Origin: Bradyrhizobium sp. AUGA SZCCT0158
GTDB lineage: Bacteria > Pseudomonadota > Alphaproteobacteria > Rhizobiales > Xanthobacteraceae
Length of the DNA: 64,000 nt
Reading direction: 5' to 3'
Assembly (NCBI RefSeq): GCF_018130065.1
Contig: NZ_JAFCME010000002.1
Span: 310,001-374,000 of the forward strand
Translations under genes and position numbers: made by a program
The notes under the pieces: generated by a model
Seen by the model: the letters and a program-made list of their open reading frames with translations, nothing else
Told to the model about the DNA's origin: nothing
Databases searched by the model: none
In this document: positions 38,865 to 48,839 of the stretch, in pieces
Position numbering within the stretch: the first letter of the stretch is position 1
Layout of the letters: each line of letters starts with the position of its first letter

Positions 38865-39963
38865 CGGATTCTTAGCAGCGGGCGGTAGCGGCCTGATCTC
38901 CCGCCGCAGTTTTACGAGCGGCATCCTTCTCGCCTCGCTCAGTGGCAAGGCGTTGGCGCAGGGCTTTGCCGGACTTGGTGAGAGCGCCAGCGGCTATGCC
39001 GCCGTCATGCCCGGCAGGACATTTTCATTTCCGGCCGATCACGGCCCGCATCCGGAATTCCGCATCGAGTGGTGGTACGTGACCGCCAATCTCGCCGATG
39101 CCAACGGGGTCCCTTATGGCGCGCAGTGGACGTTGTTCCGGCAGGCGACAAAGCCGGGCGCGCAACAGGAAGGCTGGGCCAATCAGCAGCTCTGGATGGG
39201 CCATGCCGCGGTGACGCGCGCCGACACCCATCGCACCAGCGAGACCTTTGCGCGCGGCGGCGTCGGTCAGGCCGGCGCCGACGCCGATCCATTTCTCGCC
39301 TGGATCGATTCCTGGGAAATGCGCGGGCTTGATTCCATGAGCGCAACCAACATGGCGCCGCTCGAACTCAAGGCCTCAGGCGCCGATTTCAACTATGCGC
39401 TGCGTCTCGATGCCGACCGGCCGCTGGTGCTGCAGGGCGCGGCCGGCTACAGCCGCAAATCGCTGCGCGAGCAGGCCTCCTATTACTACAGCCAGCCGCA
39501 TTATCAGGCGAAAGGCAGCATCACCATCGACGACAAAACCGTCGATGTCACCGGACAGGCCTGGCTGGACCGCGAATGGAGCAGCCAGCCGCTGGCCTCC
39601 GACCAGAGCGGCTGGGACTGGCTGTCACTGCATTTCAAGAGCGGCGAAAAGCTGATGCTGTACCGGATGCGCCAGACCGACGGCCAGCACTACGGCTCGG
39701 GCAAATGGGTCGCCCGCGACGGCAACACTGAGCTGCTCGCTTCAGCAGACATCAGCTTCACGCCGCAGGCTTACACGGAGATCGCCAACCGCAAGATCCC
39801 GACCTCATGGCGCATCGCGATTCCCAAACTCGTCGTCACGATCGACTGCACGCCGCTCAACCCGAAGAGCTGGATGGGAACGAATTTTCCCTATTGGGAA
39901 GGCCCGATCAGTTTTGGTGGCAGCCACACCGGATTAGGCTATCTCGAGATGACGGGGTACTAA
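38854..39963 (+). CDS. AttH-like secreted lipocalin/hydratase-fold protein
   Basis: This is a 369-residue protein with a twin-arginine-like signal (LISRRSFTSGILLASL). The family motif EFRIEWWYVTANL marks the AttH/CrtC double-lipocalin superfamily. WLDREWSSQPLASDQSGWDW is the corresponding second-half motif. CrtC members hydrate carotenoids, while AttH members accompany ABC transporters. The operon context favours AttH. The ATG overlaps the permease gene. Confidence 0.88.
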   Translation: MSGSGFLAAGGSGLISRRSFTSGILLASLSGKALAQGFAGLGESASGYAAVMPGRTFSFPADHGPHPEFRIEWWYVTANLADANGVPYGAQWTLFRQATKPGAQQEGWANQQLWMGHAAVTRADTHRTSETFARGGVGQAGADADPFLAWIDSWEMRGLDSMSATNMAPLELKASGADFNYALRLDADRPLVLQGAAGYSRKSLREQASYYYSQPHYQAKGSITIDDKTVDVTGQAWLDREWSSQPLASDQSGWDWLSLHFKSGEKLMLYRMRQTDGQHYGSGKWVARDGNTELLASADISFTPQAYTEIANRKIPTSWRIAIPKLVVTIDCTPLNPKSWMGTNFPYWEGPISFGGSHTGLGYLEMTGY

Positions 39964-39981
39964 GAGCGCTTCTGATTCATT

Positions 39982-40071
39982 CGTCATGGCCGGGCTTGTC
40001 CCGGCCATCCACGTCTTGCTTCCTTGACTGTAGACAAGACGTGGATGCCCGGCACAAGGCCGGGCATGACG
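39982..40071. repeat. Palindromic intergenic repeat (ccgggcatccacgtct type)
   Basis: The left arm starts cgtcatggccgggcttgtcc and continues ggccatccacgtctt; the opposing arm is aagacgtggatgcccggcac and ends cgggcatgacg. It shares its core with the element at 5952-6068. Confidence 0.8.
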
Positions 40072-40100
40072 AAAGGAAAGAGTCAAAGGGAATCCCTCCA

Positions 40101-40493
40101 ATGTATCACTTCACCGCTCTCGTCACCTGCCTTGCCATCCTGTTCTACTTCTTCACCTCGATTCAGGTCTCGAAAGCGCGCAGCACGTTCGGCGTCAAGG
40201 TACCGGCGACGTCAGGCCATCCGGATTTCGAGCGTGTCTTTCGCGTCCAGATGAACACGCTGGAATGGATGCCGATCTTCCTGCCGTCGCTGTGGCTGTT
40301 CGCGGTCTATATCAGCGACCCGGTTGCGGCAGGGCTCGGCCTGGTCTGGATCGCCGGCCGCCTCCTCTACATGCTCGGCTATTCGCAGGCCGCCGCCAAG
40401 CGCGGCCGCGGCTTTGGCATCCAGGCGTCGGCTGCGATCGTGCTCTGGGTGGGGGCGTCGGGCGCGATCGTGTGGCGAATCGTGCATCCGTAA
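40101..40493 (+). CDS. MAPEG family membrane protein
   Basis: This is 130 residues with four hydrophobic segments. The MAPEG pattern FERVFRVQMNTLEWMPIFLPSLW is followed by AGRLLYMLGYSQAAAKRGRGFG. MAPEG proteins are membrane-bound glutathione transferases or related detoxification enzymes. The start codon is chosen at MYHFTALV, immediately after the palindromic repeat. Confidence 0.88.
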   Translation: MYHFTALVTCLAILFYFFTSIQVSKARSTFGVKVPATSGHPDFERVFRVQMNTLEWMPIFLPSLWLFAVYISDPVAAGLGLVWIAGRLLYMLGYSQAAAKRGRGFGIQASAAIVLWVGASGAIVWRIVHP

Positions 40494-40515
40494 CGCGTCG
40501 GCCACTCTCTCCCCA

Positions 40516-40632
40516 CGTCGTCCCGGCGAACGCCGGGACACCGTGCAGTGGCGTTAAGGCAAGCTGGCAGACACCTTCTGCAAACAACAGCGGCCGGTGG
40601 CTATGGGTCCCGGCTCAAGGCCGGGACGACGG
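40516..40632. repeat. Palindromic intergenic repeat (cgtcgtcccggc type)
   Basis: This begins cgtcgtcccggcgaacgccg and ends atgggtcccggctcaaggcc followed by gggacgacgg. The right arm is shared with the element at 47819-47967. Confidence 0.7.
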
Positions 40633-40650
40633 TGTTGAAAGATCGTGCCC

Positions 40651-41841
40651 TCACTTCGTCAACGGACAACCCGAATCCTTCGCCGACGGAAACGCCTTGT
40701 CGCCGGGCACCACCGCGAGCTGCTTGTAATAATCCCACGGCTTCTTCGACTCCGACGGCTTCTTGACCTCGAACAGATAGAGGTCGTGCACCATGCGGCC
40801 GTTTTCGAGCACCTTGCCCTGCGCGAAGAGATCGTCGACCGGAAGCTCCTTCAGCTTCCTGGCGACCGCTTCGGTGTCCTTGGTGCCGGCCGCCTTGACC
40901 GCCTTGAGATATTGCAGCGTCGCGGAGTAAGTGCCGGCCTGGATCATGTTCGGCATCCGGCCGGTGCGCTTGAAGAAGCGGCCCGCGAGGTCGCGGCTCC
41001 TGTCGTCGCGATCCCAGTAATAGCCTTCGGTCAGCACCAGGCCTTGCGCCGCTTCCAGTCCGAGGCCGTGGACTTCGGCGAGCGTCAGCAGCAGGCCGGC
41101 GAGCTTCTGGCCGCTCCTGACGATGCCGAATTCGGCGGCCTGCTTGATCGAGTTGGTGGTGTCGAGGCCGGCATTGGCGAGCCCGATGATCTTCGCCTTC
41201 GAGCTCTGCGCCTGCAGCAGGAACGACGAGAAATCCGACGAGTTCAGGGGAATGCGGACGGCGCCCAGCACCTTGCCGCCCTTTTCCTTGACGAGGTCGC
41301 CGGTGTCTTTTTCCAGCGCATGGCCGAAGGCGTAGTCGGCGGTCAGGAAGAACCAGCTGTCGCCGCCGGCCTGCACCAGTGCCCCACCGGTGCCGACCGC
41401 CAGCGCGTGGGTGTCGTAGGCCCAGTGGAATCCGTAGGGTTGGCAGGCATCGCCGGTGAGGCGCGAGGTGGCCGCACCGACGACGATGTCGATCTTCTTC
41501 ATCTGCTTCGACAAATCATGGATCGCGAGCGCGACCGAGGAGGTCGTCAGCTCCGTGATCATGTCGACGTTCTCGACCTCATACCAGCGCCGCGCGATCG
41601 CAGTGCCGAGATCGGGCTTGTTCTGGTGGTCGGCGGAGACGATCTCGATCTTGTGGCCGAGCACCTCGCCGCCAAAATCCTCGATCGCCATCTTGGCGGC
41701 CTCGAACGACCACTTGCCACCGTAATCGGCATAGACTCCGGACTGATCGTTCAGAATGCCGATCTTGACGCCCTGCGCCGAGGCCGATCCGGCGAGCAAA
41801 AGACCGCTCAATGCTACGGCCGCCAACAAACCCGATTTCAT
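40651..41841 (-). CDS. ABC transporter substrate-binding protein (branched-chain amino-acid type)
   Basis: This is 396 residues from the chosen ATG, which opens a signal peptide (MKSGLLAAVALSGLLLAG). VKIGILNDQSGVYADYGGKWSFEAAKMA is the type I periplasmic binding fold of LivJ-like proteins. Members in Bradyrhizobium bind aromatic acids, urea or amino acids. No permease or ATPase genes are adjacent, so it is an orphan here. Confidence 0.88.
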   Translation of the reverse strand: MKSGLLAAVALSGLLLAGSASAQGVKIGILNDQSGVYADYGGKWSFEAAKMAIEDFGGEVLGHKIEIVSADHQNKPDLGTAIARRWYEVENVDMITELTTSSVALAIHDLSKQMKKIDIVVGAATSRLTGDACQPYGFHWAYDTHALAVGTGGALVQAGGDSWFFLTADYAFGHALEKDTGDLVKEKGGKVLGAVRIPLNSSDFSSFLLQAQSSKAKIIGLANAGLDTTNSIKQAAEFGIVRSGQKLAGLLLTLAEVHGLGLEAAQGLVLTEGYYWDRDDRSRDLAGRFFKRTGRMPNMIQAGTYSATLQYLKAVKAAGTKDTEAVARKLKELPVDDLFAQGKVLENGRMVHDLYLFEVKKPSESKKPWDYYKQLAVVPGDKAFPSAKDSGCPLTK

Positions 41842-41946
41842 ATCCGTCTCCCGGCAGTTTCCGTTCAGGATAAATTCCGCCCGACAATATTTTATAACCC
41901 TGCCGCTGCCCATCTATTTCAGATCGGCCGATGGTATGGGGAGATC

Positions 41947-42125
41947 CGTCACCCCCGCGCAACGGCATCGCCGTTGTCGCTGGAGGTGCGCTCGGCGGCG
42001 CAATTGCGCCGCTGGCTTGCTTGCCTCGAAAGGCGACGGCCCGTCTGTGGCCGATTCATCCTTCGAGACGCGCAAGAGCGCGCTCCTCCAGCGACAACGG
42101 CAAAGCCGTTACGCGGGGATGACGG
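41947..42125. repeat. Long nested inverted repeat
   Basis: The left arm is cgtcacccccgcgcaacggc plus gccgttgtcgctggagg. The right arm is cctccagcgacaacggcaaa plus gccgttacgcggggatgacg. The arms pair over more than 30 bases around a 100-base centre that contains further small palindromes. Confidence 0.75.
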
Positions 42126-42141
42126 GGATGGAGTCCGCGAC

Positions 42142-45100
42142 TCAAGCCGCGACGGAATCCTTCGGCTTCTTCGGATCGGCCAGCCCACGGACGATCATGT
42201 AGAAGATCGGCGTGAAGATCAGGCCGAACAGCGTGACGCCGATCATGCCGAAGAACACCGCAACTCCGACCGCCTGGCGCATTTCCGATCCCGAGCCGGA
42301 CGAAATCACCAGCGGCAGCACGCCGAGAATGAAGGCGAACGACGTCATCAGGATCGGCCGCAACCGCAACCGGCAGGCTTCGATCACCGCCTCCAGCCGC
42401 GGCTTGCCTTCAAGCTCGATGTCGCGCGCGAACTCGACGATCAGGATCGCGTTCTTTGCCGCCAGTCCGACCAGCACCACGAAGCCGATCTGGGTCAGGA
42501 TGTTGACGTCCTGCCCCATGATCCGCACGCCGATGGTGGCGGCGAGCAGGCACATCGGCACGATCAGGATTACCGCGAACGGCAGGCTCCAGCTGCCATA
42601 TTGCGCCGCCAGCACCAGGAAGACGAACAGCACGCAGATCGGGAACACGTAGAGACCTGCATTGCCTCCCGTGACCTGCTGGTACGAAAGGTCGGTCCAT
42701 TCGAAGGAGAACCCGCTCGGAAGCGTGTCCTCCGCGAGTTTCTTCATGGTGTTGATCGCGGTCGTCGAACTCGTGCCCGGCGTCCCTTCGCCCTGCAGTT
42801 CCGCGGCCGGATAGAGATTGTAGCGCGCCACCCGGTCGGGGCCGGATACGTCGCGGAAATCCACCACGCTGCCGAGCATCACCATGTCGCCTGCGGCGTT
42901 GCGGGTGCGCAACCGCGCCAGATCCGACGCTTCCTTGCGGAACGGCAGATCGGCCTGGGCCGTGACGTGATAGGTGCGGCCGAACAGGTTGAAGTCGTTG
43001 ACGTAGGTCGAGCCGAAATAGGTCTGGATCGTTTCATTGACGCCGGAGATCGGCACACCGAGCTTCTGCGCCTTGACCCGATCAATGTCGACGAAGAGCT
43101 GCGGCGTGTTGGCGGTGAAGGGCGAAAACACCTGCGTCAGCTCGGGCGCCTTGCGCGCCGCGGCGACAAGCTCGTCGTTGGCGGCTGCCAGGAGTTCGGG
43201 GCCGCGGCCCTGGCGATCCTGGACCCGCATGGTGAAACCGCCACCCGTTCCGATGCCCGGCACGGGCGGCGGCGGAATGACAATGATGAAAGCCCCCTGG
43301 ATCGCGGCCAGGCGCTTTCGCAGATCCGCGGTGATCGCCTGCGAGGTCAGGCCCTTCTTCAGGCGCACTTCCGGTTCTTCGAACACCGGGAAGAGGGCCG
43401 CAGCATTGCCCGACTGGGTCCGGGTCGCGCCCGAGAAGCCGGCGAACGCCGCGACGCGAATGATGCCCGGGGTGTCCAGCGCCGTTTTCTCGATCTGGCG
43501 GACGATATCGGTGGTGCGCGCCAGCGATGCGGCTCCCGGTAACTGCGCCGATATGATGACGTAGCCGCGGTCCTGGGCGGGAATGAAGCCTTGCGGCGTG
43601 ATCGCAAGCAGCCATCCGGCGGTGCCGATCAACGCCACATACAAGAGCAGCATGACCGTCGAATGCCGGATCACGAAGTTGGCCGCATTGGCATAAGCGT
43701 GGGACAGCCGGTCGAAAGTCCGGTTGAAGACGCCCGCAAATGCGTCCCAGCCGCGCCCAATGAAATTCCAGCTGGCCGGCGGCTTCTTTTCCGCGTGCGG
43801 CACCAGGATCATCGAGGCCAGCGCGGGCGACAGGGTCAGCGAGCAGAAACAGGAGATCGCGGTCGCCACCGCGATGGTGACGGCGAATTGCTGGAAGAAC
43901 TGCCCGGAAATGCCGCCGAGAAACGCGGTCGGCACGAACACCGCGCACAGCACCAGCGCAATCGAGACCAGCGCGCTGCCGACCTCATCCATGGTCTTGA
44001 GCGCCGCATCGCGCCGGCTCATGCCGTGCTCGAGGTGCCGCTCGACATTTTCCACCACCACGATCGCATCGTCGACCACGATGCCGACCGCGAGCACGAG
44101 CCCGAACAGCGTGAGATTGTTGATCGAGAATCCCAGCGCCGCCATCACAGCAAAAGTGCCGACCAGCGACACCGGAATGGCGATGATCGGAATGATCGCG
44201 GGGCGCCAGCCCTGCAAGAACACCAGCACGACGATGACGACGAGCAGCATGGCCTCGTAGATCGTCTTGATCAGTTCGTGGACCGACTGCGCGATGAATT
44301 CGGTGGGGTTGTAACCGATATTGTAGTCGAGGCCCTTTGGGAAACGGGTCTTCAGCTTCTCCATGGCATCGGTTATATTTTTCGCGGTCGCCAGCGCGTT
44401 CGAGCCGGGCCGCTGCGTCACCAGCAGCGCCACCGCCGATTTCCGCAGCAGGAAACTGTTGGTCGAATAGGACAGCGCACCGAGCTCGACCCGCGCCACG
44501 TCGCGCAGCCGCACCGTGCGGCCGTCGGCGCCGGCCCTGACCACGATGTCCTCGAATTGCCTCTGATCCTTCAGCCGTCCGGTGAAGGTGAGATTGGGCT
44601 GGAATGCGCGGTCGGCAATCGGCGGCTCGCCGATCTGCCCGCCCGTAATCTGCAGGTTTTGCGCGCGGATCGCAGCTATCACCTCGGCCGAGGTCAGGCC
44701 GAGCGTCGCGATGCGGTCCGGGTCGAGCCACAGCCGCATGGAGTAGTCGCGGGCGCCGAACATCTGGATGTCACCGATGCCGTCGAGGCGAAGCAGCTCG
44801 TCGCGCACCTGCAGCAGCGCATAGTTGGAGATGTAGAGCTGGTCAAAACTGTCGTCCGGCGACAGCATGAACACGACCATCAGGATGTCGGGGCTGTTCT
44901 TGCGGGTGACGACGCCGTTGCGCTGCACCTCTTCCGGCAATCGCGGCTGCGCGATGGCGACGCGGTTCTGCACCAGCACCTGCGCCTTGTCGAGATCGGT
45001 TCCGAGCTTGAAGGTGACCGTGATGGTGAGATTGCCGTTCGAGGTCGCCTGGCTGTAGAGATACAGCATATCCTCGACGCCGTTGATCTCCTGCTCGATC

Positions 45101-45297
45101 GGAGCTGCAACGGTGTCGGAGACGGTCTGCGCGGTAGCGCCGGGATACTGCGTGGTGACGACGACGGTCGGCGGCACCACTTGCGGATATTCCGAGACCG
45201 GCAGCGTGGTATAGGCAATCGCGCCGACGATCAGCAGCACGATCGACAGCACCATCGCCAGGATGGGCTGGTTGATGGAGAGCCGGCCGAGATTCAT
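42142..45297 (-). CDS. RND efflux pump inner-membrane transporter (HAE1 family)
   Basis: This is a 1051-residue AcrB-like pump with a first membrane helix after MNLGRLSINQPILAMVLSIV, two large periplasmic porter regions, and the TM4 proton-relay pair in VGIVVDDAIVVVENVER. QYPGATAQTVSDTVAAPIEQ is the conserved first periplasmic segment. It exports hydrophobic drugs or plant compounds from the periplasm. Its start overlaps the adaptor stop by four bases. Confidence 0.95.
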   Translation of the reverse strand: MNLGRLSINQPILAMVLSIVLLIVGAIAYTTLPVSEYPQVVPPTVVVTTQYPGATAQTVSDTVAAPIEQEINGVEDMLYLYSQATSNGNLTITVTFKLGTDLDKAQVLVQNRVAIAQPRLPEEVQRNGVVTRKNSPDILMVVFMLSPDDSFDQLYISNYALLQVRDELLRLDGIGDIQMFGARDYSMRLWLDPDRIATLGLTSAEVIAAIRAQNLQITGGQIGEPPIADRAFQPNLTFTGRLKDQRQFEDIVVRAGADGRTVRLRDVARVELGALSYSTNSFLLRKSAVALLVTQRPGSNALATAKNITDAMEKLKTRFPKGLDYNIGYNPTEFIAQSVHELIKTIYEAMLLVVIVVLVFLQGWRPAIIPIIAIPVSLVGTFAVMAALGFSINNLTLFGLVLAVGIVVDDAIVVVENVERHLEHGMSRRDAALKTMDEVGSALVSIALVLCAVFVPTAFLGGISGQFFQQFAVTIAVATAISCFCSLTLSPALASMILVPHAEKKPPASWNFIGRGWDAFAGVFNRTFDRLSHAYANAANFVIRHSTVMLLLYVALIGTAGWLLAITPQGFIPAQDRGYVIISAQLPGAASLARTTDIVRQIEKTALDTPGIIRVAAFAGFSGATRTQSGNAAALFPVFEEPEVRLKKGLTSQAITADLRKRLAAIQGAFIIVIPPPPVPGIGTGGGFTMRVQDRQGRGPELLAAANDELVAAARKAPELTQVFSPFTANTPQLFVDIDRVKAQKLGVPISGVNETIQTYFGSTYVNDFNLFGRTYHVTAQADLPFRKEASDLARLRTRNAAGDMVMLGSVVDFRDVSGPDRVARYNLYPAAELQGEGTPGTSSTTAINTMKKLAEDTLPSGFSFEWTDLSYQQVTGGNAGLYVFPICVLFVFLVLAAQYGSWSLPFAVILIVPMCLLAATIGVRIMGQDVNILTQIGFVVLVGLAAKNAILIVEFARDIELEGKPRLEAVIEACRLRLRPILMTSFAFILGVLPLVISSGSGSEMRQAVGVAVFFGMIGVTLFGLIFTPIFYMIVRGLADPKKPKDSVAA

Positions 45298-46547
45298 GAC
45301 TTGCCACCGGCTGGCGCGGTCTGCGGCGTCACCTTCGCGCCGACCCGGGCGCGCTGGATACCGTCGACGATGACGCGATCTTCCGCCTTCAACCCCTCGC
45401 GAACCACGCGCAAGCCTTCGTCAAGCGGTCCGAGCTGCACAGGCCTTGCTTCGACGGTGTTGTCATCCTTGACGACAAAGACGATCTTGCGCGACTGGTC
45501 GGTGGCGATGGCCGTGTCCGGCAGCAGCAATGCCTCGTAGGGCGAGGAGCCGATCAGCCGCACGCGGCCGAATTGCCCCGGCAGAATCGAGAAGTCCTTG
45601 TTGGGAATGATGGCGCGGCTGCGCAGCGTGCCGGTCGAGACATCGAGACGGTTGTCGAGAAAATCCATCTTGCCTTCTTTCGACGGCTTGCTCTCGCCGG
45701 TCAGCGCGACTTCCACCGGGTTCGGCGTGTCGCGCGAACTCGGCCGCTTGCCCTCGAACCACAGCCTGTTGTTCTTGAGATAGGTCGCCTCGTCGACGTC
45801 GAAATAGATGTAGATCGGATCGAGCGTGACGATCGAAGTGAGCAGCGTGGCACTGCCTTCGCTGCCCTGCACGAGATTGCCGGGGCTGACGAGGTGGCGG
45901 CTGACCCGGCCGGTCATCGGGGCCAGCACGTGGGTGAATTCGATATTGAGTTTAGCCGCCTTCAGCGCGCCATCGGCCTGCATCTCCGCGGCATGCGCGG
46001 CCTGCAAGGCTTGGCGGCGCTGGTCGACGACTTGTTCGGAGACTGCACTGGTCTGGACCAGGCTCAGGGCCCGATCGAGCTCGCGCTTGGCAAGCTCCAC
46101 TTTGGCGCGCGAATCCGCGAGCTGGCCCTCGGCCTGCGCGGCGACGGCTTCGAAGGGGCGGGAATCGATCGTGTAAAGCAGATCGCCGGCGCGCACGATG
46201 GCGCCATCGCGGAATTCGACGGTGTTGACGAAGCCGCCGACCCGGGCGCGCACCTGCACCTCTTCCAGCGCCTCGAATCGCCCGGTGAATTCATCCCAAT
46301 CGGTGACGGTCCGTTTCACTGGCTGCGCGACCGTGACGGATGGTGGCGCCGCGGCCGCCGGTTGCGGCGGCTTGTCGCCGCAGCCCGACAGCGCCAGCGC
46401 GGACCCCAGGATCAGCGGCGAGAGACTGCGGAATGAAGGATGCAAGAAACGATGTAATATTTGACGGCCTTCCGGTTGGCCCGGACGATTCCGTTGTTCA
46501 ACCGCGCCCAATTCCATCTGCTCCATCTCCCCTGCACTTCCAGACAT
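45294..46547 (-). CDS. RND efflux periplasmic adaptor (membrane-fusion lipoprotein)
   Basis: This is up to 417 residues; the true start may be a little downstream (for example MELGAVEQ). A lipobox (LALSGC) near residue 56 implies a lipid anchor. The barrel-sandwich half-motifs VRARVGGFVNTVEF and AGDLLYTIDSRPF and a hairpin of helices around residues 140-200 are typical of AcrA. It bridges the RND pump to an outer-membrane channel, which is not encoded here. Confidence 0.92.
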   Translation of the reverse strand: MSGSAGEMEQMELGAVEQRNRPGQPEGRQILHRFLHPSFRSLSPLILGSALALSGCGDKPPQPAAAAPPSVTVAQPVKRTVTDWDEFTGRFEALEEVQVRARVGGFVNTVEFRDGAIVRAGDLLYTIDSRPFEAVAAQAEGQLADSRAKVELAKRELDRALSLVQTSAVSEQVVDQRRQALQAAHAAEMQADGALKAAKLNIEFTHVLAPMTGRVSRHLVSPGNLVQGSEGSATLLTSIVTLDPIYIYFDVDEATYLKNNRLWFEGKRPSSRDTPNPVEVALTGESKPSKEGKMDFLDNRLDVSTGTLRSRAIIPNKDFSILPGQFGRVRLIGSSPYEALLLPDTAIATDQSRKIVFVVKDDNTVEARPVQLGPLDEGLRVVREGLKAEDRVIVDGIQRARVGAKVTPQTAPAGGKS

Positions 46548-47044
46548 CTCGATCGATGGAGGCGACTGCCGCTCCGGCGGAGGTCACAGATGTGACTGCT
46601 TTCCAGTCTGTTCAAGAAGGCGATCGGATCAAGCACAATCGTAATGCATGACGGACGATCACGCCTTGCGCCCGTGCGGGTACTGGGCTCCACGCATGGG
46701 TTAGAAGCGCTGGCCTTCAGGAAAATCGCCGATGGCGCGACTGCCCAAGATTGAGGCCGCGCCCGGGATAACGAAAACGTGACATCACACAATTGTCGTC
46801 TGACGCCGTGCTGACACGGCATCGGCAAAGGTTCCCTTCAGAGAAGATGGCGCGAGAAAAGGTGCCCCGGTTCGACGCCGCGCCCGTGAGGCGGTACGCC
46901 TCCCGTCGTAAACCCGGCCCCCCGCCCGGGCCGGGCACGCCCCCCGGTGACCCCGGCACGGTCATCCTTGGCCCCGGGCCCCCCGCCGCCGGCGACCGCG
47001 ACAAAACGGCCGACGGCTGCGCCCGGCGCAGCACCCTGGCCCAG

Positions 47045-47238
47045 TCCCGCTCATAGCCGCCGCTCGCCTCCATGACTGCCTTGCTCACCTTGTGCTTGTG
47101 AAGCCAGGCAATGATCTTGCGGTGACCTTGTGCGGTGTTTGGAAAGGCGTGCCGCTGCGATAGCGTTCGAATGCACGCATCCACCTTGTCTTTAGCCACA
47201 TCGATGCCGACGACAATCTGATCATTCTGTGCCATCAT
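47045..47238 (-). pseudogene. IS110-family transposase remnant (N-terminal fragment)
   Basis: The reading frame starts MMAQNDQIVVGIDVAKDKVD, a classic DEDD-type IS110 N-terminus with the first catalytic Asp. It continues through VSKAVMEASGGYERDWARVLRRA. After about 65 residues the frame turns into very GC-rich Pro/Gly-rich sequence with no match to the family. The element is therefore truncated and decayed. No terminal repeats were found. Confidence 0.7.
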
Positions 47239-47633
47239 CCATTCCCTTCCTTGCGCGGTACGGGCTCGAAGCCCTTGCAACTGTTCGGGTTGAGGAAGAC
47301 ACCGGAACTGTCCCTCGCTCTGAGACAGGCTCATCACCTTGGGGGCGTACGGGCTCAGTTCCAGCAACGGGCGGTTGGTCGGCAACCGCCCGTTCGCACA
47401 TTCTGCCAGACTTTCTGGACACAAGGGGCGTCGGCCGTCGTCACGACGAGGGGCGGGTCGCGGTGGACGCTGATGTTGCGCTTGACGCGCGCGGCTGAAG
47501 CGTACGGCGAAAGCGTGTGGTCCTGGCGCCCGTAACGGCGTCAAGCCTTAAGGGAGCTAACGCTTCCGAGGGGCGACGGTGGCAATAGAGGCCGTCTCAC
47601 CGGGGAGAGCACGTCATAAGCCGTAAAGCCATT

Positions 47634-47743
47634 GCGCAGGGAATGTCGGATGTTCTCCGCTGCCCTGTATGCTCGTGTGCAGCTTTCTTAGCACAATCGC
47701 ACACGAGACCGCGGGTGCAGCGCGCATCCGGCATTCCCTGCGC
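47634..47743. repeat. MITE-like inverted repeat element
   Basis: The ends gcgcagggaatgtcggatg and catccggcattccctgcgc are inverted copies differing at one position. They surround a centre containing the palindrome-like tcgtgtgcagctttcttagc / acaatcgcacacga. I recall very similar sequences as a common multi-copy element in Bradyrhizobium genomes. Confidence 0.65.
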
Positions 47744-47818
47744 CCTCTGGATTTGGGGGCGAGAAGTTTCCAACAAACCTCGGGCGCATCGCGTCGCGAG
47801 AATGCGGACACATATCTT

Positions 47819-47967
47819 CGTCGTCCCGGCCTTGAGCCGGGACCCATACGCCGCGGCTCCAATTGTTAATAAAGAAAGATAACGACTACCGCGCAAAACA
47901 ATTACCGCCGGTGGTTATGGGTCCCCGATGCGCAATTGCGCATCTGAGCTCAAGGCCGGGACGACAG
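47819..47967. repeat. Palindromic intergenic repeat (cgtcgtcccggc type)
   Basis: This begins cgtcgtcccggccttgagcc and ends ctcaaggccgggacgac. The inner sequence gtggttatgggtcccc matches the right arm of the element at 40516-40632. It also contains the small palindrome gatgcgcaattgcgcatc. Confidence 0.75.
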
Positions 47968-48011
47968 CGTTGTTTGAAATTCAAATCCTTTGCAACCGAT
48001 CAGTCCACCCG

Positions 48012-48419
48012 CTACACCGGCTCGTAGCTCTCCGTCGCGCAGGTGTCTTCCGCCTCGACGTGGCGGCGATCGAAAATTGCGCCGTTGGAAATCGTGATGC
48101 GATAGGTTTGCATGCCGAGCGGCTTGCCGTTCACCGAGGTCAGATCGGCTTTGACGCAGGCGGTCCAGCCCGTTCCGCGCAGCTCGGGGCGCGGCGCCGA
48201 GAACTGTACGCCCCTCGGATTGGATGCCGCCAGGAACACCGAATCCAGTTTTTCGCTGAGCAGACGCTTGAGGTCCGGCGGCGCCTCGGGCGGCGGCGGT
48301 TCGGGTGCTTTGGCGCGCATGAATTCCGGCACCGGCGAGCGGACGTCGGCAAAGCCGCAGCCTGCCAGCACAAGCGCAACGCCCGCGACCAACGCAATGT
48401 GAACAATGACCCGCCCCAT
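48012..48419 (-). CDS. Small lipoprotein of unknown function (135 aa)
   Basis: A signal peptide with lipobox (VALVLAGCGF) indicates a lipid-anchored periplasmic protein. A Pro-rich linker (KAPEPPPPEAPPD) precedes a globular C-terminal domain with RGTGWTACVKADLTSVNGK and YRITISNGAIFDR. Four cysteines occur in the whole chain. No family is recognised. Confidence 0.7.
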   Translation of the reverse strand: MGRVIVHIALVAGVALVLAGCGFADVRSPVPEFMRAKAPEPPPPEAPPDLKRLLSEKLDSVFLAASNPRGVQFSAPRPELRGTGWTACVKADLTSVNGKPLGMQTYRITISNGAIFDRRHVEAEDTCATESYEPV

Positions 48420-48605
48420 CGCCGGCTTTCTACCCCGGGACGGCGAAAATTGCGCCCCCCGGCGGCGATCAAATTGTGCGGCCGAGCGGGCCGCGCCGAT
48501 CAACATTTGCTGAACGGCTCATCCGGACAGGCTATCATGCCCCCGATCCCGGGATTGCCATCATCCTGGCGGAACGTCGCCGAGATGGCGAAGAAAGCAA
48601 GGGCG

Positions 48606-48839
48606 ATGAAGACCATTACGATTGCGGCATTCATTCTGGCGTTGCTTGCGGTGCCGGCGCACGCCCAGGGCCGGCGACAGCAAGGGGGTGGCGAGGAAAC
48701 GAGGGCGAAGCAGGACACCAAGCCGAAGGTGGACGAGAAAGCCTACAAGGCTGCGCTCGAGCGAATTCCCGAACCGAAGGAAAAATACGATCCCTGGGGC
48801 GTCGCGCGTCCGGCGGAACCCGCCAAGAAAACCAGATAA
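48606..48839 (+). CDS. Small secreted protein with DPWG motif (77 aa)
   Basis: A signal peptide (MKTITIAAFILALLAVPAHA) is followed by a charged mature part containing EKAYKAALERIPEPKEKYD and then PWGVARP. The same KAYK-x2-L-x2-IP-x-x-K ... DPWG-x2-R block occurs in the protein at 51854-52132. Function is unknown. An upstream in-frame ATG would add seven residues. Confidence 0.7.
   Translation: MKTITIAAFILALLAVPAHAQGRRQQGGGEETRAKQDTKPKVDEKAYKAALERIPEPKEKYDPWGVARPAEPAKKTR

Noticed and set aside
40645..43542. Very long open frame opposite the binding-protein and RND pump genes
   Set aside because: It is the shadow of two strongly recognised minus-strand genes. Its composition is Arg/His/Gln-rich, as expected of antisense frames in high-GC DNA.
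43591..45540. 649-codon plus-strand frame
   Set aside because: It is antisense to the RND transporter and has no recognisable domain.
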